Below are positions 6,756-13,148 of a stretch of DNA of 13,377 bases, piece by piece. The notes below the pieces were generated by a model, which saw nothing but the letters and a program-made list of their open reading frames with translations, was not told the DNA's origin and made no database searches. Position numbers and translations under genes: made by a program. Every line of letters begins with the position of its first letter. Within the stretch, counting starts at the first letter, position 1. The DNA comes from CAVZLD01 sp964522605 (lineage in GTDB: Bacteria; Planctomycetota; Planctomycetia; Pirellulales; Pirellulaceae): assembly GCA_964522605.1 (NCBI GenBank), contig CAZFWV010000184.1:1-13377 (forward strand), read 5' to 3'.

Positions 6756-8270
6756 CTAGGGCAACGTTGGTCGTCGGATGGTCTCACCGTCCTTCTCGAC
6801 GGGATAGAGCGCGCTGTAGTGATCGAGTTCGGCGACCAGCCCGTGCATCATGCGTCGAAGCTGCTCTGGCTCCGTCGACGCAAGATTGGTCGACTCGAAC
6901 GGATCGATTGCCAGATTGAAAAGTTGATAATGCGATTCTTCTGAAGCAGGCGAGGGAAAGTAATGGTAGATCACTTTCCAATCCCCTTGCCGATAGCAGG
7001 TGAAATAGTCGCTACGATGGGGCGAATGGGGATAGTGCATCAGGAATGACTGTTCGCGTGTTTCGTCGGCTTGGCCGGTCAAGAGCGAATCGAGTCGAGA
7101 GCCATCGCGCGTCAACTGATCCGGGATCTCCACACCCGCAACGTGAAGAAGCGTCGGAAACAGGTCGCAGACGGAAGCCAGTTGGCTTTGAATGCCACCC
7201 GCGGCGATCGGAAGAGCCTGCTGATGGGCTCGCTGTGGATCTGGCTGAGCCCATGCTGCAATAAAAGGCACACGCATCCCTCCTTCATAGTGCGCACCTT
7301 TCTTGCCACGCAGCGGGGCGGCGCAGGCGACTGTGTGCGGCGGTCCGAGGGGGGCATCCGATCCATTATCGCCGAGGAAGAGGATCAGGGTGTTTTCCGC
7401 GACGCCTAGCGTGTCCAAGTGATCCAGCAGATCTCCCAAAGACTTGTCCATGCCTTCGATCAGCGTGGCAAATGCTTGAGCTGCAGGCGGCTTGCCGGAG
7501 TCCTTGTAGTGATCCGCAAACCGCGGGTCCGAATTGAACGGTGCATGTACGGCGTAGTGTGCAAAATAGAGAAAAAAGGGCGACTCTACCGCCACCGCGT
7601 CGCTTACGTGTGCCTTCGCCTCCAACGTTAACGCTTCGGTCAAGAAAGTCTCCGTCCCATGATACCTCTGCAAATGGGGAACGGCGTGCGAAGCCTTCTT
7701 CGGTCCGTTTCCGTAGTTCTGCATCCCGTAGTAACTTGCCGGAGCCCCGATCGAACAACCCGCCACATTCACATCGAAACCTAGATTCTTCGGTTCCGCA
7801 CCCTCGGATGTGCGTGGCCCAAAGTGTCCTTTCCCCACGTGAATCGTTCGGTATCCCGCAGCTTGCAGCAGTCGTGGCAGTGTAACGTCGCTTCGATCCA
7901 ATCCGCGCCAATCCCAATCCGGTGGACCGAACGGCCCGCGATTGTTCCGATCGGGATTAATCCAATTCGTCGTGCGGTGTCGGGCGGCGTTTTGCCCGGT
8001 CATGATCGAGACGCGCGTCGGCGAGCAGACACTCATCGCATAGAAGTTATTGAATCGAATTCCCCGGTCCGCAAGTCGCTCCATGTTGGGAGTTCGGTAG
8101 AAGTCGTTGAGCGGATACCGTTTCGGTTGGCCGGCCTCGTCCGTGAGAAACGGCACCGAGGTGTCCATGACGCCCATATCGTCGACTAGAAAGACCACAA
8201 TGTTCGGCGGTGCGGCCTGGGTTTCTGCCAGCAGGATCAAAACGCTGAAAAGACCAATGAAATGCTTCAT
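6756..8270 (-). CDS. Exported sulfatase (formylglycine, Cys-type)
   Basis: A 504-residue arylsulfatase-type enzyme. Residues 1-19 are a signal peptide (FIGLFSVLILLAETQA). The metal-binding start of the fold follows at once: PPNIVVFLVDDMG with Asp30 and Asp31. The maturation signature VCSPTRVSIMTGQ places Cys82, the residue converted to formylglycine, in C-x-P-x-R. Further active-site elements are GKGHFG (Lys147, His149), HAPF (His242), DNGSDAPLG (Asp301, Asn302) and RGKKGAHYEGGMRVP (Lys323/324 region). It hydrolyses sulfate esters, most likely on polysaccharides outside the cytoplasm; the specific ester cannot be deduced. A formylglycine-generating enzyme is needed and is not in this window. 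The start has AAGGA about ten bases upstream. It is divergent from the metallophosphoesterase gene and ends just after the MITE-like element. Confidence 0.95.
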   Translation of the reverse strand: MKHFIGLFSVLILLAETQAAPPNIVVFLVDDMGVMDTSVPFLTDEAGQPKRYPLNDFYRTPNMERLADRGIRFNNFYAMSVCSPTRVSIMTGQNAARHRTTNWINPDRNNRGPFGPPDWDWRGLDRSDVTLPRLLQAAGYRTIHVGKGHFGPRTSEGAEPKNLGFDVNVAGCSIGAPASYYGMQNYGNGPKKASHAVPHLQRYHGTETFLTEALTLEAKAHVSDAVAVESPFFLYFAHYAVHAPFNSDPRFADHYKDSGKPPAAQAFATLIEGMDKSLGDLLDHLDTLGVAENTLILFLGDNGSDAPLGPPHTVACAAPLRGKKGAHYEGGMRVPFIAAWAQPDPQRAHQQALPIAAGGIQSQLASVCDLFPTLLHVAGVEIPDQLTRDGSRLDSLLTGQADETREQSFLMHYPHSPHRSDYFTCYRQGDWKVIYHYFPSPASEESHYQLFNLAIDPFESTNLASTEPEQLRRMMHGLVAELDHYSALYPVEKDGETIRRPTLP

Positions 8271-8744
8271 TGTGCAATTGTCCTTCTATTCGTAGGCTTA
8301 CGACGCGGACGGTCGCTGCGCCGATGATTGCCTGAGCGGGCAACCGTCCGCACCCGATTATCTGGTCTGGCCATTCGCGATGCAAATCCTCAATCCAGCC
8401 AGGGGTGCTTCCCAGCAATTCAACCGTTATGATTTTAAGGGACGATCGAACAGCGAACATTGTGAAAGCCGCACCCATCATCTCCATCTCAAGTTAATGG
8501 GAGCTTCACGAATCCCCGCGCCGATCGTCGCACGCAGGAAGGCCGGGTGAAGCGTCATCGCTTCTCGATTCGAACAACCATTTTGAGAAACCACGGATCA
8601 AGCGGATAAAACGGATTCACACGGACCGATCGGTGTTGATCCGTGGGACCGCCGAATCCGTGGTTTCTCCGGGTCATGTCCGTCTTCCAGACGGGTATTC
8701 GGAGATAGTCACAGCAATACAGCAAGAGGAAGAGAACGTCCGCC
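8271..8744. other. Divergent intergenic region with two inverted repeats
   Basis: These 474 bases separate the sulfatase and metallophosphoesterase starts. No gene is supported; a frame running leftward from 8755 crosses the inverted repeat and is spurious. It holds a 9-bp inverted repeat GCGGACGGT/ACCGTCCGC (8305-8313 and 8343-8351) and a larger nested one at 8585-8669. Both promoters must lie here. Confidence 0.6.
8585..8669 (+). repeat. Nested inverted repeat with two mutually exclusive stems
   Basis: GAGAAACCACGGAT (8585-8598) is the exact reverse complement of ATCCGTGGTTTCTC (8656-8669), a 14-bp stem. The overlapping CCACGGATCAA (8591-8601) is also the exact reverse complement of TTGATCCGTGG (8636-8646), an 11-bp stem. 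The left arm cannot pair with both at once. The palindrome ACCGATCGGT (8625-8634) sits in the shared loop. It ends 75 bases before the metallophosphoesterase start. It may be a repeated extragenic element, since 'CACGGAT' repeats are common in bacterial intergenic DNA. Confidence 0.7.
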
Positions 8745-9650
8745 ATGCCGAGCATCTTTTTTGAACCAATGGATCGTCATGACTTTCTGAAACTCACCGC
8801 GGCGTCGCTGGGATTGGTCGTTACGTCTCCGATGTCGCGGCTGCTCGGTGCGGAAGCCAGCTCCGACTGTGTCCGTCTGGCATTACTTTCGGACACCCAC
8901 ATTCCAGCGGATCCCAAGGAAACCTACCGCGGATTTGCGCCGGTGGAGAACCTGAAGCAGATTCTGCCGCAGGTCACCGAGTCGCAACCGGCCGGAATGA
9001 TCATCAACGGCGATGCCGCTCGGTTTCAAGGATTGGCAGGAGACTACCAGCAGTTGCGGGAGTTACTAACGCCCGTGGCCGCGGAAATACCGGTCTATAT
9101 TGGATTGGGAAACCATGATGACCGCTCCAACTTTTTCGCCACGTTTCCGGATGACGCAATTCCGGGCGACCGGCAGTCGGTTCGCGGCAAGCACGTGTTA
9201 GTCATCGAGTTTCCACCGGTGCGTGTCATCGTGCTGGACTCTCTGTTGTATGTTGATCGGGTGGCGGGCCTGCTGGGCAAGGCACAGCGAGAGTGGCTGG
9301 CGGAATACTTGAAATCATGCGACGATCGGCCGACCGTGCTGTTCGTCCATCATACGCTTGGCGATGGGGATGGAGATCTACTCGACATCAATCGGCTGTA
9401 TCGCTTGTTGCGTCCCCACGCAAAAGTCAAAGCCATCTTCTACGGTCATTCGCATCAGTACGCGATTACTCAACGGCGCAGACTGCGACTGATCAACATT
9501 CCAGCCGTCGGCTACAACTTCGACGACTCCGAACCCGTCGGCTGGATTGACGCAGTCTTCAATCGAGAGGGCGTCGACTTGACGCTGCGCGCCATCGGTG
9601 GCAATCAAGAAACAAATGGCCAAACGACGCACGTTCGCTGGAGATCCTAG
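8745..9650 (+). CDS. Exported calcineurin-like metallophosphoesterase
   Basis: A 301-residue protein with all five blocks of the calcineurin-like phosphoesterase fold: LLSDTHI (Asp50, His52), NGDAA (Asp90), GNHDD (Asn123, His124, Asp125), VHHTLG (His202/203) and YGHSHQY (His235, His237). These bind two metals. Members hydrolyse phosphomonoesters or phosphodiesters, including nucleotides; the substrate is unknown. The N-terminus reads MDRHDFLKLTAASLGLVV, very like a planctomycete Tat leader (RRDFLKL) but with Arg-His in place of twin Arg. Export could therefore be Tat with a variant motif, or Sec. A purine-rich AGGAAGAG ten bases upstream supports the start at 8745; the ATG at 8769 would begin exactly at the leader motif but lacks a ribosome site. 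It is divergent from the sulfatase and convergent with the propeller-like gene. Confidence 0.9.
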   Translation: MPSIFFEPMDRHDFLKLTAASLGLVVTSPMSRLLGAEASSDCVRLALLSDTHIPADPKETYRGFAPVENLKQILPQVTESQPAGMIINGDAARFQGLAGDYQQLRELLTPVAAEIPVYIGLGNHDDRSNFFATFPDDAIPGDRQSVRGKHVLVIEFPPVRVIVLDSLLYVDRVAGLLGKAQREWLAEYLKSCDDRPTVLFVHHTLGDGDGDLLDINRLYRLLRPHAKVKAIFYGHSHQYAITQRRRLRLINIPAVGYNFDDSEPVGWIDAVFNREGVDLTLRAIGGNQETNGQTTHVRWRS

Positions 9651-9727
9651 CTCGACTGCCTAAGATTGAGAATCGTTGGAACTCCCTGTCCTCTAGACTG
9701 TTCGATTCGCTCGCGTGCAAGAAACTA

Positions 9728-10050
9728 CTCTGCGGCCCTCAGCACTGCTAACGGAGAGTTTCCTGTCGGGACAAGCGAATCCTATCGTGCGGCAGGGCTG
9801 AGTTGTGTTTCTCCCTTGTTTGCCTGTTGGCATCTTGAAACGCAGCGCAGCCTTCAGCGGCGACTGGAATGGGTGCCACTGGCTTTGCCCAGTGCTCTTC
9901 CTCGACTCAAGAGGACACTGGCAAAGCCAGTGGCACACCCATTGCGCCGAGCGCGGCAGCACCCCCTTTGGTTGCGGCCGAAGGCCGCGCAGCGCCTTTG
10001 CGGACTCTGCGTTTCAATCGGAACTGTCGCGGATTCATCGAAACGCAGAG
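9728..10050. mobile_element. MITE-like element, shorter diverged copy B
   Basis: It begins CTCTGCGGCCCTC like copy A (6376-6721) and keeps the same block order through the 63-bp double palindrome and GGTTGCGGCCGAAGG. It lacks roughly 17 bases near the left end, and its right end stops at AAACGCAGAG instead of continuing to the full terminal repeat. Near the right end is an 11-bp perfect inverted repeat CTCTGCGTTTC (10005-10015) / GAAACGCAGAG (10040-10050). It encodes no protein and lies between two convergent genes. It also accounts for most of the 472 gene-free bases 9651-10122. Confidence 0.65.
9873..9936. repeat. 63/64-bp double-palindrome repeat, copy 3
   Basis: The left arm 9873-9894 has one extra C; the right arm 9916-9936 is identical to the right arm at 6580-6600. 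The spacer is again 21 nt and nearly identical to that of copy 2, with TCCTC-gactcaa-GAGGA. Confidence 0.88.
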
Positions 10051-10122
10051 CTAGATTCTGCCGAAGCGATTGCCGACGACTTTCAGGAGACAAGGTAAAG
10101 GTCGAGGACGCGACGCTGAAGA

Positions 10123-11691
10123 TCATACAGCGTCGTATCCCAGTTCGAGTGGTTCGAACTCGAATCCGGGATAAATCGATTCCGACGTGAGCCCAAGCGA
10201 GGACCCCTGGGCAACGAACTCCGACTCCGCCGCGGCCGTGAGCAGCGCGGCAACCGCCGCCGTCGACTTAATCATCGGGCTGGTCGGATGCTGGAGCGAG
10301 GCGAGTGCGGCAAGTCCCGTTGCGATTGCCTCGACACGGCGACGTTCTGCCGCCGCAGTAGCTTCGGAAAGTTGCGTTGCTTCGTGGAACATTTGCGCGG
10401 GAACCTCGGATGGATCAAGCCGCATGGCCGGTTCGCGCTGGATGGCAAACGTATCCATTCCCGTCAGCTCGGCATACGAGATTCGCTGGTCCGGAAGTTC
10501 GATGCTGGGAAGAAACTGCTGCAAGTCCATCACACCGCGGACCAACTCGTCCATCCTCAACGGCAACCACGGACGAAATCGACCATGAACGGACGGCTGC
10601 AGTGTCAGGTAGGGACCTTCGCTTGTCACAGCAACCAGGGCCATCCGATTTCTCAGACTCGCGAGACGAAAAGCCCGCAACCAAGGCAGCCGCTCGATCG
10701 ATTGCGGATGCTCGTTGCCATCGAACGAAAACCAACAGCTCAGTAGGTTTCTGCGCTTTTCATCCATCGGATCACGCCCCAATCCGAATAGCGCATATCC
10801 TCGAACACCGTCCCACAACATTTTCAAACGGCCAAACTGCAATCGTCGACCTCGGTGCACGGGCGGATTCCACGACACAAACGGTTCCCAAACTCGCGAC
10901 TCCCGATTCACGTTTTTCCAGGCGATCGTCTCACCGTCTTGCGTGGCGCTCGCGGCCACAACCAGTTCGTCCCCGGGCCCCAGGGCCATCGTCACACTGG
11001 AAATGCCGCGTTGGTCTTCGATTTCGACCTGCCAATCCTCCCAGGTTCCCTGTGCATTGAGACTTCGGCTCACGAAGATCTCGCCGCCGGGGGATCGACA
11101 TGCGAAAACCGTGATCCGCCGTCGACGATCGTCACGCAGCACGCGGAAGAAATGGAACGGCTGCGCATCATCGTGTTCGTTCGTGACGCGCGTCCAGACG
11201 GAATTCTCGAACGTCCCGTCCTGTTCGGATAACATCCACAAACTGAACTGCAGGAATCCATCCTGACGGACCGCGAATACACGAACGGCGCCGTGGAAAT
11301 CGCGAAGAGCCGTGCAGCGAACGACCGTCCCGTCGGTCAGTTCCGGCAACCGGGTCCATGGGCGAAAATGCTGTTCGCCCTCGATTGTCTCGCTGGCTGT
11401 GAAATACACCTGGTGGTCGGCGCCAATCGCGCAGGCAACGATCCGGCGGTCGGTCGGCTCCGGCAACAAGATGCTGTTCGAGAGATAATTCCAGTTCGGC
11501 GTACAACGCGGCGGCATCAGCAGCGGCGCATGCAGCGTCAGCCAGTTCGGGACCGGCTGGCTGATCGACGCGGCCTCCAACGGGTTGCCGAACGACGCGA
11601 GTCCCGAGCTGATTGGCCACGCGAGAACACCCATGCCCGCCCGCAGAATGTCGCGCCGGCTGCAACATAGGTTGCGTTCGTGATCCACCAC
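10123..11691 (-). CDS. Exported protein of unknown role with beta-propeller-like (PLL/DUF346-like) repeats
   Basis: A 522-residue protein starting at GTG, with AAAGG about eight bases upstream. The N-terminus CSRRDILRAGMGVLAWPISSGLA is a Tat leader (twin Arg at 12-13). The body, about 80-385, is a run of imperfect repeats. Each pairs a strand such as RIVACAIGADHQVYF (83-97), AVRVFAVRQDGFLQF (135-149), RITVFACRSPGGEIF (192-206), ELVVAASATQDGETI (242-256) or RMALVAVTSEGPYLT (349-363) with an aromatic W-x-x-W-type turn such as HFRPWTRL (108-115), GTWEDWQVEI (215-224), RVWEPFVSW (266-274) and RFRPWLPL (371-378). This pattern fits a PLL-type or DUF346-type beta-propeller, often sugar-binding. Residues about 435-490 are an Ala-rich, probably helical segment not explained by the propeller. 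I do not recognise a specific function. It lies downstream of the small gene at 11827-12084. Confidence 0.8.
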   Translation of the reverse strand: MVDHERNLCCSRRDILRAGMGVLAWPISSGLASFGNPLEAASISQPVPNWLTLHAPLLMPPRCTPNWNYLSNSILLPEPTDRRIVACAIGADHQVYFTASETIEGEQHFRPWTRLPELTDGTVVRCTALRDFHGAVRVFAVRQDGFLQFSLWMLSEQDGTFENSVWTRVTNEHDDAQPFHFFRVLRDDRRRRITVFACRSPGGEIFVSRSLNAQGTWEDWQVEIEDQRGISSVTMALGPGDELVVAASATQDGETIAWKNVNRESRVWEPFVSWNPPVHRGRRLQFGRLKMLWDGVRGYALFGLGRDPMDEKRRNLLSCWFSFDGNEHPQSIERLPWLRAFRLASLRNRMALVAVTSEGPYLTLQPSVHGRFRPWLPLRMDELVRGVMDLQQFLPSIELPDQRISYAELTGMDTFAIQREPAMRLDPSEVPAQMFHEATQLSEATAAAERRRVEAIATGLAALASLQHPTSPMIKSTAAVAALLTAAAESEFVAQGSSLGLTSESIYPGFEFEPLELGYDAV

Positions 11692-11826
11692 TTGACTGCC
11701 TTTCCAGACTGTGCGGCACGAGCGTCCCGCAGCCGATAACCGGAATTAACGATCAGGAATCCGAAGAGACGTGAAATCAACGTCTTTCCACGCGACGAAC
11801 ACGACGGATCTCGTGTCCATATCGAA

Positions 11827-12084
11827 TTACGGCGTCAATCGTGAACTCAACCCGATCCAGACCACTTCCGCTGTTTTTCCCGACTCAATCGCTTCTTCCG
11901 TTCGGACGTGAATGGGAAATCGATTAAGAAAGGCACTCAGGATCGTGGAATAGAATGACGCGTAATTCTGGTTCGTAACGTACACGCGAAAATTCCCGTC
12001 GTGCTTGCTGGGAATGCGAAAATACACGTGTTCTTCGTGCAGCTCGATCTCTTCAACTAGTCCCACGGCCCACAATTCAGCCAT
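11827..12084 (-). CDS. Small protein of unknown function (85 aa)
   Basis: The frame is open to 12168, but ATG at 12082-12084 is preceded by an excellent GGAGGGAG seven bases away, giving 85 residues starting MAELWAVGLVEE. There is no signal peptide or membrane segment, so it is probably cytoplasmic. The composition is that of a compact alpha/beta protein: alternating strands (VEEIELHEEHVYFRIP, NFRVYVTNQ) followed by an amphipathic helix (YASFYSTILSAFLNRF) and a final strand (AEVVWIGLSS). I do not recognise the family. It is on the same strand as the propeller-like gene with 135 bases between them, and divergent from the ECF sigma gene. Confidence 0.7.
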   Translation of the reverse strand: MAELWAVGLVEEIELHEEHVYFRIPSKHDGNFRVYVTNQNYASFYSTILSAFLNRFPIHVRTEEAIESGKTAEVVWIGLSSRLTP

Positions 12085-12091
12085 TTCGTCT

Positions 12092-12099
12092 CTCCCTCC
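12092..12099 (-). promoter_or_regulatory. Strong ribosome binding site deciding the small-gene start
   Basis: On the minus strand this reads GGAGGGAG, seven bases before ATG at 12084. It argues strongly against the longer frame starting at 12168. Confidence 0.75.
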
Positions 12100-12283
12100 C
12101 CGTTCGACTCGGCGACGGTCCCACGCGACGCGTTCGGTTTTTGTGCCGATTATAGAGGCCACGCACATGAGCGGCCAGCAACATTTCTGTGGACGGAGTC
12201 GTGAGACTTCGGATCGCTCAGCCCATCCGGGTTTGCGTTTGCCCCGTCACCATCCTGCGATATATTCAGGATTTGGACCCTGA

Positions 12284-12961
12284 ATGCTGTCCGACGATCG
12301 GAGTGACGAGTCGATGAAGCCAACCGCAGGCGAAGAACGAACCGGCGGTTCCCTTCCCGCTCATGGATCAACATCGATGCCGCTGATTCGGCGCGTGAAG
12401 GATGCCGATCCCGAAGCCTGGAACCGTCTGGTTCGCCTCTACACGCCGCTCGTCTTTTACTGGTGTCGCCAGGCGGGTCTCTCGCAACACGATACGGCAG
12501 ATGTGGCGCAGGAGGTATTCCGGTCGCTTTCGGGCGCAATCGGCAGTTTTCGCCACGACCAGGTGGGCGACACATTTCGCGGATGGCTGCGTACGATTTG
12601 TCGCAACAAGATCCTCGATCACGTGCGATGCGCGGCGAAGTTCACGCAAGGTGCGGGAGGCACAACGCATCAAAAGTGGATCGCCGGACTCGCGGATGAT
12701 CCCCCCGCAGCGGCTCCGGAAGAGATCAATTCTACGGAGAACTCGCCGCCCTTCTCGGCGGCGATCGAACTGGTCCGCAGTGAGTTTGAGTCGCGAACCT
12801 GGACTGCTTTCTGGCGGACGGCGATCGACGACCAACCCGCCAATCGAGTCGCCGAGGAACTGGGCATGTCCCACGCTGCCGTGCGAAAAGCGAAATCTCG
12901 CGTGATCAAGCGGCTTCGAGAGGAACTCGCGAGCCCATTGGACGAAGAAGACCGACCATGA
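12284..12961 (+). CDS. ECF-type RNA polymerase sigma factor
   Basis: Up to 225 residues. Region 2 spans about 48-115: WNRLVRLYTPLVFYWCRQAGLSQHDTADVAQEVFRSL (the DVAQEVF core-binding helix at 73-79), then FRGWLRTICRNKILDHVR for -10 recognition. A linker, about 120-165, is Pro/Ala-rich. Region 4 spans about 168-215 (FWRTAIDDQPANRVAEELGMSHAAVRKAKSRVIKRLREEL), the -35-binding helix-turn-helix. The sequence style matches planctomycete ECF factors, which are often paired with Ser/Thr kinases. Three starts are possible: 12284; 12314 (GGAG ten bases upstream); and 12377, just before the conserved MPLIRRVKDAD. The 31 residues before that are probably disordered. There is no recognisable anti-sigma factor or kinase downstream in the window; instead a short ORF overlaps its stop by ATGA. 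Confidence 0.92.
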   Translation: MLSDDRSDESMKPTAGEERTGGSLPAHGSTSMPLIRRVKDADPEAWNRLVRLYTPLVFYWCRQAGLSQHDTADVAQEVFRSLSGAIGSFRHDQVGDTFRGWLRTICRNKILDHVRCAAKFTQGAGGTTHQKWIAGLADDPPAAAPEEINSTENSPPFSAAIELVRSEFESRTWTAFWRTAIDDQPANRVAEELGMSHAAVRKAKSRVIKRLREELASPLDEEDRP

Positions 12962-13056
12962 CCGGCAGGCTCGGCAGTGAAAAGAAATTGGCAACAAAAC
13001 AGTCGGCGAGTCTCCACGCCATTGTGATTTCGCGTCACACGAGTCCGTTTATGTGA
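12958..13056 (+). CDS. Short ORF (32 codons) overlapping the ECF stop
   Basis: ATG 12958 overlaps the sigma factor's TGA in an ATGA arrangement and runs MTGRLGSEKKLATKQSASLHAIVISRH... to TGA at 13054-13056, four bases before the tandem repeat begins. An ATGA overlap is typical of a coupled partner gene (anti-sigma factor or kinase), but the product is too short and shows no domain. It may be the stump of a partner gene truncated by the repeat region, a small coupled peptide, or chance. Confidence 0.25.
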   Translation: MTGRLGSEKKLATKQSASLHAIVISRHTSPFM

Positions 13057-13059
13057 TCA

Positions 13060-13148
13060 GGCTGGAGGCTGGAGGCTGGAGGCTGGAGGCTGGAGGCTGG
13101 AGGCTGGAGGCTGGAGAGTGGAGAGTGGAGAGTGGAGAGTGGAGAGTG
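13060..13148. repeat. Period-7 tandem repeat (GGCTGGA then GAGTGGA)
   Basis: Eight perfect copies of GGCTGGA (13060-13115) are followed without a phase break by four perfect copies of GAGTGGA (13116-13143) and a partial fifth. The period is not a multiple of three, so copy-number change would shift any reading frame through it. I see no coding role. Confidence 0.95.

Noticed and set aside
6756..8270. Several plus-strand frames opposite the sulfatase
   Set aside because: They are shadows of a strongly supported sulfatase with complete active-site motifs.
8555..8755. 66-codon minus-strand frame before the metallophosphoesterase
   Set aside because: It reads straight through the nested inverted repeat and has no family resemblance.
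9666..10190. 174-codon open frame in the convergent gap
   Set aside because: It runs through the repeat element and palindromes; the equivalent part of copy A gives different peptides, so it is not a conserved protein.
12085..12168. Longer start for the small minus-strand gene
   Set aside because: The extra 28 codons contain the strong GGAGGGAG ribosome site and the likely divergent promoter region, and are Arg-rich without structure.
13060..13148. CRISPR array
   Set aside because: The repeats are 7 bp and directly abutting, with no unique spacers.
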